Below are positions 34,086-43,759 of a stretch of 64,000 bases of DNA, piece by piece. Source of the stretch: Vampirovibrio sp041737375 (GTDB lineage: Bacteria; Cyanobacteriota; Vampirovibrionia; Vampirovibrionales; Vampirovibrionaceae). The stretch is taken from assembly GCF_041737375.1 (NCBI RefSeq), contig NZ_JBGSRV010000003.1, forward strand, positions 152,787 through 216,786, in the 5' to 3' direction. The notes under the pieces were generated by a model. The model ran no database searches, was not told the origin of the DNA, and saw only the letters and a program-made list of their open reading frames with translations. Every line of letters starts with the position of its first letter. The stretch's first letter is position 1. The position numbers were made by a program, and so were the translations under genes.

Positions 34086-35395
34086 AGCAACTGGCCATTA
34101 TTGGCAGCGGTATTTCCGGGCTGGGATGCCTCTATTTTTTACATGAGCATTACCAGATCACCCTCTACGAAAAAAACGACTACATTGGCGGCCATACCAA
34201 CACGGTTGATGTGGAGGAAAACGGTAAAAAACTGCCGGTCGATACCGGCTTTATGGTGTTTAACAAAGTCACCTATCCCAACCTGTTGCAGTTGTTTGAT
34301 ACCCTGGCCATTCCCTACAAACCCACCGATATGTCCTTCAGCGTACGACATGAGGCGTTGAATTTAGAATGGAACGGCGCAGGGCTGAACAAACTGTTTG
34401 GGCAGCGTAAAAATTTATTCAACCTTCGCTTTTGGCGAATGCTAAAGCAAATGGAGCGCTTTAACCGGGAAGCGGTAGAAAATTTGGAAAACCCACGCTA
34501 CAAAACCCTCAGCGTGGCGGAACTAGTTGCTGAACGAGGATACGGCCAAGACTTTCTGGAACTGTTCATGATTCCCATGAGTTCGGCCATCTGGTCCACC
34601 CCGCCCCATAAAATGATCCACTTTCCGGCCAGAACCTTAATCCGCTTTTTCTTTAACCACGGCTTTCTGGGGCTGGACACCCACCACCAATGGTACACCG
34701 TGGAAGCAGGTGCCCGCACTTATGTCCACCGACTATTATCGCTTTGCGCGCCTGAATTACAACTGAACCGGACGGTCGTGGGCGTGGAAACACAGGCCTC
34801 TGGTCAAGTAAAAGTCACCGCTCAAACCCCACAAGGGGCCAGAGAAAGCCGGGAATTTGACCGGGTGATTATGGCCAGCCACGCCGATCAATCGCTGGCC
34901 ATGCTGACTCAGCCCACCCCCCTGCAAAAGGCCATTTTAAGCCCCTTTCAATATCAAAAAAATCAGGCCACCCTGCATACCGATAGCACACTGCTACCCA
35001 AAACCCAACGGTGCCGAGCCTCCTGGAATTATCAGATTCGTCCTGCCCAAGGGGGGGATCAGACCAGCGAATCGGTCATTTATGACGCCGCCACCCATTA
35101 CTGGATGAACAGCCTGCAAGGGGTATCCGAGCATCAGGATTATCTGGTGACCATTAACGGTGAAGACTGGATTCAGCCCGATCAAATCCGAAACAAAATA
35201 GCCTACGAGCATCCCATTTTTGATGAAGCCGCCATTGCCGCTCAAGATCAACTGCCGCAACTCAACCAAGAAGGGCAACAAACCGGCATTTATTTCTGCG
35301 GCAGCTATTTCAGATTTGGTTTTCATGAAGACGCCTTTACCTCCGCCGTGGATTTAAGCACCTTTTTGCTGGGGGCCTTGTCTTGGAAGCGTTGA
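34082..35395 (+). CDS. FAD-dependent oxidoreductase (flavin amine-oxidase-like)
   Basis: The 437-residue protein opens with the dinucleotide motif IIGSGISGLGCLYFL and ends with FRFGFHEDAFTSAVD, the FAD-closing region of this family. It is the type that occurs beside DUF1365 and cyclopropane-fatty-acid synthase genes, for example in singlet-oxygen-responsive operons of alphaproteobacteria. It probably oxidises or reduces modified acyl chains, but the reaction is not shown. Overlaps on both sides (4 and 13 bp) indicate coupled translation. Confidence 0.88.
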   Translation: MKQLAIIGSGISGLGCLYFLHEHYQITLYEKNDYIGGHTNTVDVEENGKKLPVDTGFMVFNKVTYPNLLQLFDTLAIPYKPTDMSFSVRHEALNLEWNGAGLNKLFGQRKNLFNLRFWRMLKQMERFNREAVENLENPRYKTLSVAELVAERGYGQDFLELFMIPMSSAIWSTPPHKMIHFPARTLIRFFFNHGFLGLDTHHQWYTVEAGARTYVHRLLSLCAPELQLNRTVVGVETQASGQVKVTAQTPQGARESREFDRVIMASHADQSLAMLTQPTPLQKAILSPFQYQKNQATLHTDSTLLPKTQRCRASWNYQIRPAQGGDQTSESVIYDAATHYWMNSLQGVSEHQDYLVTINGEDWIQPDQIRNKIAYEHPIFDEAAIAAQDQLPQLNQEGQQTGIYFCGSYFRFGFHEDAFTSAVDLSTFLLGALSWKR

Positions 35396-36210
35396 ACTCT
35401 TGTCTGTATGAATGCGCCATTTTTCATGAACGACTGACCCCCAAAAAACACGCCTTTACCAATCGTTGCTTTTTCTTTTATCTGGATTTGGATGAACTGC
35501 AAACACTGGCCAATCGGTTTCGTTTGTTTAACATTGAAAAACCGGCCCTGTACCAGTTTAAAGCCTCCGATCATATGCCCCTGCAACCCACCGGCAGCTT
35601 AAAAGAGCGAGCCATTCAGGCATTCCGGCAAGCCGGATTGCAGGAACCCATTGAGAAAATTTCCTTACTGGCCAATGTCAGAACCCTGGGTTATGTGTTT
35701 AATCCCATTAGCCTGTTTTTTGCTTTTAACCCGGCGGGCCAATGTCTGGGCAGCTTGGCCCAGGTAGAAAATACCTTTCGGGAAATGAAAATTTTCCCCG
35801 CCCTCAACCGCCATGAAAACGAATCGCAGGGCTTTTTTAGCGAAGTGGTTAAACATTTTTATGTCTCTCCTTATTCCAAGCTGGATCAACAGTTTCGCTT
35901 TGGCATGTCCGTACCGGGGAAAAGCATACACTGCACCGTTTCCAGCCATGCCGGAGAAGAAACAGTTTTGCGCAGTGGCTTTAGCGGTAAAAAAATCCCC
36001 CTGAGCGATGCCCATTTATGGCGGTTAACCCTGCGCTATCCCCTCATCACCTGGCAGGTGACTGCCTTGATTCACTTACACGCACTGGTGCTTTGGCTTA
36101 AAAAAGTACCGTTGCACCTAAAAGAAGATCGGCTGTTTGAGCAACGAAACGTGCTGAGGCCCCGACCTGATTTGCAAATCTATTACGCGGAAAATGAGGT
36201 AACCCCATGA
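35383..36210 (+). CDS. DUF1365-family protein
   Basis: The 275-residue protein has the DUF1365 pattern: LYECAIFHERLTPKKHAFTNRCF at the N-terminus, then LANVRTLGYVFNPISLFFAF and EVKHFYVSPY-like VVKHFYVSPYSKL. It starts with a TTG inside the end of the FAD gene. DUF1365 proteins occur almost only beside this FAD oxidoreductase and a CFA synthase and are thought to act on lipids, though no reaction is established. A hydrophobic stretch near 220-240 may touch the membrane. Confidence 0.88.
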   Translation: MEALNSCLYECAIFHERLTPKKHAFTNRCFFFYLDLDELQTLANRFRLFNIEKPALYQFKASDHMPLQPTGSLKERAIQAFRQAGLQEPIEKISLLANVRTLGYVFNPISLFFAFNPAGQCLGSLAQVENTFREMKIFPALNRHENESQGFFSEVVKHFYVSPYSKLDQQFRFGMSVPGKSIHCTVSSHAGEETVLRSGFSGKKIPLSDAHLWRLTLRYPLITWQVTALIHLHALVLWLKKVPLHLKEDRLFEQRNVLRPRPDLQIYYAENEVTP

Positions 36211-37526
36211 ACGCACCACCGGAACTCAAGCAGGATGCATCCACCAGCAATCCTCCCCCACAAGGCTTGCCCCACGGGCTGAAAAACGAGCCTCCTAAAA
36301 ACTTGTCATGGTCGGCCCGCATGGTATTCAACCTGTTATCGGGAATGCATCGGGGACAGCTGACCCTACGGTTTCCCGACGGCAGTGCGTCCACCATTGG
36401 CAAAGAACCCCACAGCGACTTTCAGGCCGTGATTCAAGTGCGGGATGAACGGTGCTTTAAGCGCATTATCCAGTTTGGCCATATTGGCTTTGCGGAAGCC
36501 TATCTGGATGGCGAGTGGGACACCCCCGATCTGGAAGCCGTGGTGTGCTGGTTTATCCTGAACATCGAAAATTCAACGGTGCTGGAAGGCTCTAAAAACA
36601 AGGCTTTCTGGGTCAACCTGCTGGGAAAAATCAACCGACTTTACCACTTGTTGCGCTCTAATAACGTAGATAACAGCCAAAAAAACATTCACGAGCATTA
36701 TGATTTGGGAAACGATTTTTTCAAAATTTTTCTGGACCCCTCTCTCACTTATTCCTCGGCCCGCTTTACCCACCCGGAGCAATCGCTGGAAGAAGCGCAA
36801 CTGAGTAAATACGAAGCGCTTTGCCAAAAAGTGCAGCTAAAACCCGGCGATCGGGTGCTGGAAATTGGCACCGGCTGGGGCGGCTTTGCGGTTTATATGG
36901 CCACCCAATACGGCTGCCACATTGATACGGTCACCATCTCTCAGGAGCAGTTCAACTTCGCCAAACAGCGCATTGAAACCGCCGGATTGAGTCATCAAAT
37001 CACCGTTCACCTGCAAGATTACCGAAACATTCGCGGACAGTTCGATAAAATCGTATCGGTGGAAATGCTGGAAGCGGTGGGAGACGCCTACCTGAATACC
37101 TATTTCGCCCAATGCTCAAAATTGCTGAAGCCAGACGGCTTGCTGGGCATTCAATACATTACCTGCCCCGATAGCCGGTATGAACTGTTGAAAAACAACG
37201 TGGATTTTATCCAGAAACACATTTTTCCCGGTTCCCTGTTGCCTTCGGTGGGGCGGGTGAATCAGGCCATTAATCAAACCGGCCATTTGTTTTTGCACCA
37301 ACTGGAAGACATGGGCAACAGTTACGCCAAAACCCTGCAACTGTGGCACGACGCCTTCAACGCCAATCTGCCCGAAGTTCGCAGACAAGGCTTTGACGAG
37401 CGCTTTATTCGCAAGTGGAATTACTACCTGATGTATTGCAAGGCCGCCTTCAGAATGCGTAACATTAGCGTGGTACAGGCCGTTTACACCAATCCCAACA
37501 ACCTCAGCCTGTGGCAAGCACTCTAG
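36207..37526 (+). CDS. cfa: cyclopropane-fatty-acid-phospholipid synthase
   Basis: The 439-residue protein has the CFA layout: a polar head, a N-terminal domain with GFAEAYLDGEWDTPDLEAVVC, NIHEHYDLGNDFFKIFLDPSLTYSSARF, the SAM-binding VLEIGTGWGGFAVYMA (about 219) and KIVSVEMLEAVGDAY. It adds a methylene from S-adenosylmethionine to acyl double bonds, or in relatives a methyl group. Length is a little above E. coli Cfa because of a Pro-rich start. ATGA overlap with the DUF1365 gene. Whether cyclopropane or methyl lipids are made is open. Confidence 0.93.
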   Translation: MNAPPELKQDASTSNPPPQGLPHGLKNEPPKNLSWSARMVFNLLSGMHRGQLTLRFPDGSASTIGKEPHSDFQAVIQVRDERCFKRIIQFGHIGFAEAYLDGEWDTPDLEAVVCWFILNIENSTVLEGSKNKAFWVNLLGKINRLYHLLRSNNVDNSQKNIHEHYDLGNDFFKIFLDPSLTYSSARFTHPEQSLEEAQLSKYEALCQKVQLKPGDRVLEIGTGWGGFAVYMATQYGCHIDTVTISQEQFNFAKQRIETAGLSHQITVHLQDYRNIRGQFDKIVSVEMLEAVGDAYLNTYFAQCSKLLKPDGLLGIQYITCPDSRYELLKNNVDFIQKHIFPGSLLPSVGRVNQAINQTGHLFLHQLEDMGNSYAKTLQLWHDAFNANLPEVRRQGFDERFIRKWNYYLMYCKAAFRMRNISVVQAVYTNPNNLSLWQAL

Positions 37527-37555
37527 TAAAAAAGTCAACCGTAGGAGATGAAACG

Positions 37556-37891
37556 ATGTTGATCTGGGCCTTAAGACTCTGGTTTTTACTGGTATTTATT
37601 ACCCAAACCACGGTGGTGGTGTGGGCCTGCTTACAGGAATCCCTGTTTCAAATTCCGGCGCCCGTCACCGGTGATCCGTGGTTTATTGCCACCTTGTACG
37701 ATACCTATTTCGCGTTTTTTGTTTTTTACTGGTGGGTCTGCTACCGGGAATCCTCCTGGCTCAGCCGCATTTTGTGGTTTCTGCTGGTAATGGGTTTGGG
37801 CAACGTGGCCATGGCCGCTTACATGCTGATTGTGCTGTTCCGCCTGCCCACCACCGCTTCCGCCAAAGATGTGTTGTTGAAACCGGAATAA
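37556..37891 (+). CDS. small membrane protein, DUF1475-like
   Basis: The ATG at 37556 with GTAGGAG eight nt before gives 111 residues, three hydrophobic segments and the central FIATLYDTYFAFFVFYWWVCYRESSW, then LLVMGLGNVAMAAYMLIVLF. This resembles DUF1475 membrane proteins. It lies between CFA synthase and DUF1295 genes and probably works with them in the membrane; no activity known. Confidence 0.75.
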   Translation: MLIWALRLWFLLVFITQTTVVVWACLQESLFQIPAPVTGDPWFIATLYDTYFAFFVFYWWVCYRESSWLSRILWFLLVMGLGNVAMAAYMLIVLFRLPTTASAKDVLLKPE

Positions 37892-37954
37892 AAGCCTGTG
37901 ATTGCCCAGTATGCTGAGATAACCGCATCCCAGCCAACCTAGGAAATAAACGCC

Positions 37955-38770
37955 ATGCCGGAACTCTTCAGTTTAATGCCTTTAATAGGCTGGGCCGCTC
38001 TGGTCATTCTGGCCATGATGCTGGTGGTCACCGCCATTGCCAACCCCCTTAAAAATGCGGGGATTGTGGATGTGGCCTGGGCCTTCGGTTTTAGCCTGAT
38101 TGCTGCCACCTACTTTTTGCTGGGCGATGGCTTTGTGTTACGCAAAGCGCTGATGCTGACCATGGCCACCCTGAGTAGCTGGCGTTTGGCCTGGTTTTTA
38201 CTGCGCCGGGTCATCGCCCACCACCCGGAAGAAGATGGCCGCTACCATGTACTCCGAGAAGAATGGGGTCCCCAAAAATCGCCCTGGTTATTTTTTGGGG
38301 TGTTTTTGTTTCAGGGTGCCTTAATGCTGATTGTGTCCAGCCCCTTTGCCTTTTCGGCCATCAATCCCTTGCCCCAAATTATGCCCATTGAATGGGCGGG
38401 CCTTGGGCTGTGGGCCGTGGGGGCCTTGTTTGAAGCCATTGCCGATCAGCAACTCAGCGCCTTTAAGCAACAACCCGAAAATAAGGGCAAAGTTTGCCAA
38501 AGCGGACTGTGGGCCTATTCCCGGCATCCCAACTACTTTTTTGAATGGCTGCAATGGCTGGGCTACTATCTGTTTGCGCTGGCCAGTCCCGGTGGTTGGC
38601 TGACCCTTTACAGCCCCTTGCTCATGCTGTTTTTCCTGACCAAAATGACCGGGGTAGCGGCCACTGAGGCTCAGGCCCTAAAAACCAAGGGAGAAGCCTA
38701 CCGCCAGTATCAGCAAACCACCAGCGCCTTTTTTCCGTGGTTCCCCAAGCAGAACCCAACCCAAACTTAG
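37955..38770 (+). CDS. DUF1295 membrane protein (steroid 5-alpha-reductase-like)
   Basis: The 271-residue protein has several membrane helices and the C-terminal signature GLWAYSRHPNYFFEWLQWLGYYLFAL, ending with YRQYQQTTSAFFPWFPK, typical of DUF1295 and related to sterol/steroid reductases and ICMT-like proteins. Such members would reduce double bonds or bind NADPH at the membrane. Position between two SAM methyltransferases makes a reduction step after methyl transfer plausible, as in tuberculostearate-type lipids; that is inference. Confidence 0.88.
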   Translation: MPELFSLMPLIGWAALVILAMMLVVTAIANPLKNAGIVDVAWAFGFSLIAATYFLLGDGFVLRKALMLTMATLSSWRLAWFLLRRVIAHHPEEDGRYHVLREEWGPQKSPWLFFGVFLFQGALMLIVSSPFAFSAINPLPQIMPIEWAGLGLWAVGALFEAIADQQLSAFKQQPENKGKVCQSGLWAYSRHPNYFFEWLQWLGYYLFALASPGGWLTLYSPLLMLFFLTKMTGVAATEAQALKTKGEAYRQYQQTTSAFFPWFPKQNPTQT

Positions 38771-38794
38771 AAAATATAACAAGGACAACAACCC

Positions 38795-39883
38795 ATGTGG
38801 ATTTATAACCTGCTAGAAACCGATCGCTTGCCCGACCCGCTCATTCGCTGGGGCATTCGCAATATGCTGGCCCAAAAGGTAAAAGAAGAGAGCAAGCCCT
38901 CCTGGCAAGCCCGGCAACAATCGCTGATTCAATTTGTGGAAGAGCTGAAACGCAGCCCCATTGCCATTGAAACCGATGCCGCCAACGAGCAGCATTACGA
39001 AGTACCCAGTGAGTTTTTTGATCTAGTGCTGGGGCCTCGCAAAAAATACAGCAGCGCCTACTGGCACGAAACCACCCGCACCCTGGCGGAAGCGGAAGAA
39101 ATTATGTTGGGCCTCACCTGTGAACGGGCCGATGTGCAGGATGGGCAAACCATTCTGGAGCTGGGATGCGGCTGGGGTTCGTTGTCTTTGTGGCTGGCCG
39201 AAAAATACCCCAAGGCCAACATTGTGGGGGTTTCCAACTCTCATTCTCAAAAGGCGTATATTGATGCTCAGGCCAAGGCCAGAGGCTTTAACAACCTGGA
39301 AATTTTAACCGCCAACATCGTTCACTTTGAAACCGATCGCCAATTCGATCGGGTTTTATCGGTTGAAATGTTTGAGCATATGAAAAACTACGAAAAGCTG
39401 CTGGCCAAAATCAGTGGTTGGCTAAAGCCCGAAGGCAAGCTGTTTGTGCATATTTTCACCCACCCCACCTTTGCCTATCATTACGAAGACAAAGACGGCA
39501 CCGACTGGCTGACCCGCTACTTCTTCACCGGCGGCACCATGCCTTCTAACGATTTACTGCTATATTTCCAGAAGGATTTAAGCATTATTAACCAGTGGAT
39601 TGTAAACGGCACTCACTATGAAAAAACCGCCAACGCCTGGGCCGAAAATATGTACACGCATCGCGCTCAGGTAGAAACCATTCTGAGTGCCACCTATGGC
39701 CCGGATCAGCTCAAAAAATGGTGGGTGTACTGGAAAGTGTTTTTCCTGGCCTGTGCGGAACTGTGGGGCTATAAAAACGGGGATGAATGGATGGTATCGC
39801 ACTACCTGTTCCAGAAAAAGCCGGTGGCTTCAGAAACCCAAACGCTTCAGTTCGCACCAGCCAGCGAACAGGTACCCGTTTAA
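38795..39883 (+). CDS. SAM methyltransferase, coclaurine-N-methyltransferase/CFA-like
   Basis: The 362-residue protein has ANEQHYEVPSEFFDLVLGPRKKYSSAYW and the SAM motif ILELGCGWGSLSLWLAEKYP (about 122), then VLSVEMFEHMKNYEKLL. It belongs to the CFA superfamily but is closer to the branch that includes plant coclaurine N-methyltransferases than to the cfa gene upstream. Bacterial members are found in lipid operons; the substrate is not known. It closes the operon, followed by a strong terminator. Confidence 0.88.
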   Translation: MWIYNLLETDRLPDPLIRWGIRNMLAQKVKEESKPSWQARQQSLIQFVEELKRSPIAIETDAANEQHYEVPSEFFDLVLGPRKKYSSAYWHETTRTLAEAEEIMLGLTCERADVQDGQTILELGCGWGSLSLWLAEKYPKANIVGVSNSHSQKAYIDAQAKARGFNNLEILTANIVHFETDRQFDRVLSVEMFEHMKNYEKLLAKISGWLKPEGKLFVHIFTHPTFAYHYEDKDGTDWLTRYFFTGGTMPSNDLLLYFQKDLSIINQWIVNGTHYEKTANAWAENMYTHRAQVETILSATYGPDQLKKWWVYWKVFFLACAELWGYKNGDEWMVSHYLFQKKPVASETQTLQFAPASEQVPV

Positions 39884-39928
39884 ACATCGCTCCCGTTTGG
39901 GTCAGCACAATAGGTGTTCCATCTCATC

Positions 39929-39966
39929 GCAAAAAAGCAGGGCCAACCCAGGCCCTGCTTTTTTGC
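39929..39966. terminator. bidirectional terminator
   Basis: A perfect 16-bp stem (39929-39944 with 39951-39966), 6-nt loop, with six A on one side and six T on the other. It ends both the lipid operon (plus) and the TPR gene (minus), whose stop is 4 bp away. Confidence 0.93.
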
Positions 39967-39969
39967 GGG

Positions 39970-42258
39970 TTACGGAATGGCCTTCACCCGCTCTCGGGCA
40001 TATTTCACAAAGTCATCTTCAGTATCATTAGTCCCGGATAAACCAATGAAGCGCTCAAAGGCGCTTTTGGCCCCGGTGGTGTCTTTGGCGGTATCCAGGG
40101 CAACGCCCAGCGCATAGTAGGCATCGGTAAAGTCGGCGTTGTATTTAATGGCGTCACGATAACTCTGGGCGGCCAGAGACGGTTTTTTCTGCCCGTCCAG
40201 AATCAAGCCCTTATAGTAATGGGCCATGGCATCCTGATTGTTTTTGGCCAAAGCCTGATTCACCAGACTGAGCGCCTGAGGATAGCGTTTGCCGTTATAA
40301 GCTTCAATGGCGTTTTCCAAATCCTGAGAGGCGCCCTGCAAATTAATGGAAGCCAGCGCCTGCTGGGCCTCCGGGTATCCGGCCCGCAAGCTCAGCGCCT
40401 TTTGGTAAGCGGCCTGCGCCTTGGGCAAGTCTTTTTTCTGGTGGTAAGCCGTACCCAAATAGTAGGCGTAATCGGCGGTATTGGCATCCTGACTCATGGC
40501 TTTCTGGTACTCGGCAATGGCCGCATCCAGCTGCCCGGCGGTTTGCAGGCTAATGCCGTAAGCAGCGTGAATTTCAGGGGTATCGTTGCTCATCAGCGCT
40601 TTTTTAAACAACGGCAACGCCTCCTGGGTTTTGCCTTCCCGTTGTAATTGAACGGCCTGCTGATAGGCCTGATAACCCAGCCCTTGGGCTGAACTTTGCG
40701 CCAACGACTTAAAGGTTTCGTTTTCCGGCTCCAGGGCTTGGGCTTTCTGGAAGGCATCCGCGCTTTCCTGCCCCTTGCCCTGCGTTTGATAAATAGCCCC
40801 TAAGTTGGCCCAGGCGCTGGCCTGCTTGGGGTTAATGGCTAAGGCCCGTTTGTAGAAAAACGCAGCAGCCTCCAAATCCTTGCGATCGTGAAACTCTTCG
40901 CCAATTTGAGCCTGCACCGTGGCGTTACTCGCAAAGCGATCGGCGTACTTGCGCAACCCGGCGGCCACCTTACCCGGATCAGACTGTTGTTTGATCAGGG
41001 CCAGCATTTTTTCCTGAGCGGGCCGGTAGTTGGGGTCCACGGTTAACACCTTGTTGTAGCCCTCAATGGCCCCATCCGCATTGCCCGTATCTTGTAGCAA
41101 CGTGGCCTTGTAAAAATTGGCCAGCAAATGATTGGGTTCTACCTGCAACACGGTATTGTAGGCGCTTAATGCCTTTTGATGCTGCTTTTGCTGCTGGAAC
41201 AAGGTGCCCATATTCAAACGGATCATTTTTTTCACCTCAAACGGGGTGTTGCGATCCATTTCCGAAAAATGCTCAGCGGCGTTGTACTGCTGATAGGCTT
41301 GCTCGTACATGCGCTTTTTCTGAAAAACGCTGCCTAAATTGGCGTGTCCCAAAACGCTGCTGGGGTTAAATTTAATTTCATTTTGCCAAATTTTTTCCAG
41401 CATATTTAAGGCGCTCACGTTATCCGGGTCCACGGTCAGCGCCTTGTCAAAGTTCACCACGGCCTTGTCAATTTCTCCGGTTTTATACTGGGCGTTGCCC
41501 AGCTGCACCAGGGTTTCCGCATTCCCACCAATGGCACTGCCGCTATCTTTCACCGCAAGCGAGTAATAGCGCTTGGATTTTTCCGGCAAATTCACCACCG
41601 TAAATAAATCACCCAGAGCCTTGGCGGTGGCCGAATCGTTTTTATCCAGATCCAGCGCCAAGCCATATTCCACAATGGCTTCCGGGAACTTACCCTGCAA
41701 CCTCAGTTGCTTGGCCATATCCAAATGCCTGTTTTTATCAGCGGCATTAATATTCAAATTGCGATAGGCAATGTTTAAATTGTCTTTGGCCACCAGCCGG
41801 TTTTTTTCATGCAGGGGCTTGCGCTCCATCCCTTCTGGCCATGCGGACTCCAGATAAAAGTAGGCTTTGCGAAAATCACTAAGCGCGTTCTGATCCTGGC
41901 GCTGTTTATCGTGATAATAATTACCACGCTTAATATACACAACCGCCAAATTGTTATACACCACCGGCAAACTGGGGGCAGGCGCAACGGTTAAGGCCCG
42001 TTCAAACGATTCGATAGATTGCGTCAGCTGGCCTTTATTAAAGGCATCGCTGCCCTGTTGGGAAAACCGGGCGTATTGATCCAAGTCCCCACTGCTGCTG
42101 TAATCATCCGGTACATCGTAGGGGGTAGGCGCATTGGTGGGTTGTGCCCAGCCCACCAGAGACGAACTGACGCAAACGCTGAAGGCCAGTGTCAGCAAGG
42201 TGCTAAAGGCCCAAACACGGGTACGAACAGTGGGTAAAAAATCAGAACGCGTTTGCAT
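39970..42258 (-). CDS. large exported TPR-repeat protein
   Basis: From the ATG at 42258 (AGAGG upstream) the protein has 762 residues. A signal peptide (VWAFSTLLTLAFSVCVSSSLVGWA-Q, shown in part) is followed by about a dozen or more tetratricopeptide units, recognisable as repeats of the A-x-x-x-Y-x-x-A-L and P-x-x-x-A-x-x-N-L-G type (for example PKQASAWANLGAIYQTQGK). TPR superhelices hold proteins together; this one would act outside the cytoplasm, perhaps in envelope assembly. Its partner is unknown. A promoter-like element lies at 42310-42324. Confidence 0.88.
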   Translation of the reverse strand: MQTRSDFLPTVRTRVWAFSTLLTLAFSVCVSSSLVGWAQPTNAPTPYDVPDDYSSSGDLDQYARFSQQGSDAFNKGQLTQSIESFERALTVAPAPSLPVVYNNLAVVYIKRGNYYHDKQRQDQNALSDFRKAYFYLESAWPEGMERKPLHEKNRLVAKDNLNIAYRNLNINAADKNRHLDMAKQLRLQGKFPEAIVEYGLALDLDKNDSATAKALGDLFTVVNLPEKSKRYYSLAVKDSGSAIGGNAETLVQLGNAQYKTGEIDKAVVNFDKALTVDPDNVSALNMLEKIWQNEIKFNPSSVLGHANLGSVFQKKRMYEQAYQQYNAAEHFSEMDRNTPFEVKKMIRLNMGTLFQQQKQHQKALSAYNTVLQVEPNHLLANFYKATLLQDTGNADGAIEGYNKVLTVDPNYRPAQEKMLALIKQQSDPGKVAAGLRKYADRFASNATVQAQIGEEFHDRKDLEAAAFFYKRALAINPKQASAWANLGAIYQTQGKGQESADAFQKAQALEPENETFKSLAQSSAQGLGYQAYQQAVQLQREGKTQEALPLFKKALMSNDTPEIHAAYGISLQTAGQLDAAIAEYQKAMSQDANTADYAYYLGTAYHQKKDLPKAQAAYQKALSLRAGYPEAQQALASINLQGASQDLENAIEAYNGKRYPQALSLVNQALAKNNQDAMAHYYKGLILDGQKKPSLAAQSYRDAIKYNADFTDAYYALGVALDTAKDTTGAKSAFERFIGLSGTNDTEDDFVKYARERVKAIP

Positions 42259-42309
42259 GATGGTAGCCTCTAACTGCATTTATCAAGCTCTATCCAAGCT
42301 GGTGTAGCC

Positions 42310-42324
42310 TATTATATAACACCC
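42310..42324 (-). promoter_or_regulatory. putative promoter -10 region of the TPR gene
   Basis: On the minus strand this reads GGGTGTTATATAATA, containing TATAAT about 55 bp before the start codon. The same 15 bases recur upstream of recG, and a close variant precedes the gene at 50207, supporting a shared promoter type. No good -35 box is obvious. Confidence 0.5.
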
Positions 42325-42470
42325 ATAGCCCAGGTCAGCATGAAGCATAGCGCCAAAAGGGCATTGAATTTACCTGTAATTAGAATGCTGCCCTGCTTCA
42401 TGGGCTTGATTGGGCCGGGGCCGAAAGTTAAACCACCCTCTTTCAAGGCTGACAGGCAAGGGCAACCCGC

Positions 42471-42767
42471 TCAAGTCCGCAAGGCATGTTCCGCCTGATG
42501 GGCCAGCTTGAAGTCCAGATCGCTCACCCCTTGGGCGGTATGCGTCCAGTAGCGAATGGTCAGTTTCTTCCAGTTCAAGCTTAAATCCGGGTGATGATCG
42601 GCCGCTTCTGACAGTTGGGCAATGGCGTTCAGTTTTTGCAGGGCATCCAGGTAGTTTTTGCCCTCATACACCCGTTCCAGAGCATTTTGATTAAAAATCC
42701 AGTCGGGAAGATCATTTAATTGATTTTCAATATCCACCCGCGACAAGGAAACCGTTGGGCAGGCCAT
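42471..42767 (-). CDS. pterin-4-alpha-carbinolamine dehydratase
   Basis: The ATG at 42767 (AAGGAG 7 nt before) gives 98 residues with the full family motif: EAADHHPDLSLNWKKLTIRYWTH, then GVSDLDFKLAHQAE. The enzyme dehydrates the carbinolamine left by aromatic amino acid hydroxylases and so recycles tetrahydropterin; bacterial copies also occur without a hydroxylase. No hydroxylase lies in the window. The neighbour at 42799 is on the same strand 31 bp upstream, so they are probably co-transcribed. Confidence 0.93.
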   Translation of the reverse strand: MACPTVSLSRVDIENQLNDLPDWIFNQNALERVYEGKNYLDALQKLNAIAQLSEAADHHPDLSLNWKKLTIRYWTHTAQGVSDLDFKLAHQAEHALRT

Positions 42768-42798
42768 CAGGCGCTCCTTCTGTCTGTTATTATTTGGC

Positions 42799-43524
42799 TC
42801 ATGAATGCTCATTTAAAGCCCGATAGGCAGAAGAGCGAATATCGTAGCGAAACACTTGCAGGGTTTGTGTTCCCATTTTCAGGGCAATATCCGCCCATCC
42901 CCGGTTGCGGGTGGGCAGCAGGGAAATTTGCTGTCCCCGTCCAAAGAAAATTTCCCGCCCGTTTTTCACAATGGAAATATCCAGCAACCCATCGGATTGT
43001 TCGGCGTTCTGAATAATCTCCTCATTCACCCCATCCTGATCCAGATCAATTTGCCGAACCGCAAAAGGGCCATTTCCACGATCAGAGGCAATATTTCCCC
43101 CCGGCACCGGCGGAGCGGAACTGGCCACCACCACCTCTCGGGGAACGGGAACCGGGCGAGCCACTTTTTCAAGGTGAACCGGATTTTTCAGATCAATATC
43201 CGCCGGATTCAGTTCAGCCGAGCTTTGCAAGCCTGATGAAGAGGCCAGCGATGCCGTTTCAACCGCTGGGGATTCCACCACTGGCACTTCTTCCAAAGGC
43301 TCTAAAAAGCGGCCTTCGGTTTCCCGCTCTCCGCCATCACCCGAGCCAATAATACGGGCAAACACGCTGGTTCTGGCACCGGGCTTTAAAACGCGCGTTT
43401 CCCCGGTCAGGTTGTCATGCTCGTAACGCACGTCCGGCTTTTCATCGCTGGACCAGGTATCATAGCGAAAAAACAACTGGTACATCATTGCCATGACGAC
43501 CAAAACCCCAATCAGCATCGGCAT
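42799..43524 (-). CDS. membrane-anchored protein with calcium-site-like motif
   Basis: The 241-residue protein has one N-terminal membrane helix (MLIGVLVVMAMMYQLFF), a long Pro/Ser/Val-rich linker, and a C-terminal beta domain containing QIDLDQDGVNEEIIQ. The D-x-D-x-D-G string is typical of VCBS/FG-GAP or dockerin-like calcium loops. GGGGGA precedes the ATG. It is likely exposed outside the inner membrane. Function unknown. Confidence 0.7.
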   Translation of the reverse strand: MPMLIGVLVVMAMMYQLFFRYDTWSSDEKPDVRYEHDNLTGETRVLKPGARTSVFARIIGSGDGGERETEGRFLEPLEEVPVVESPAVETASLASSSGLQSSAELNPADIDLKNPVHLEKVARPVPVPREVVVASSAPPVPGGNIASDRGNGPFAVRQIDLDQDGVNEEIIQNAEQSDGLLDISIVKNGREIFFGRGQQISLLPTRNRGWADIALKMGTQTLQVFRYDIRSSAYRALNEHS

Positions 43525-43759
43525 ACCAGTGCATCCCCCAATCTCACCTTTATTCCTTCAATTATTATAAGCCAACGCCCCGGCAATTCAATGACGGAAT
43601 TCAGCCTGAAAACCGGTGACCCTATCCAAACCCAAGCCAGCCCTTCTGCTCCAGCCCCGGTTTGCCCTCCCGTAAAAGCTGTACTATGCTAAACAGGCAC
43701 TTGTTGCCCATCATTTTCATTCAAAATGTCAAAATGCATTTCATGATCAGGAGCCTTTC

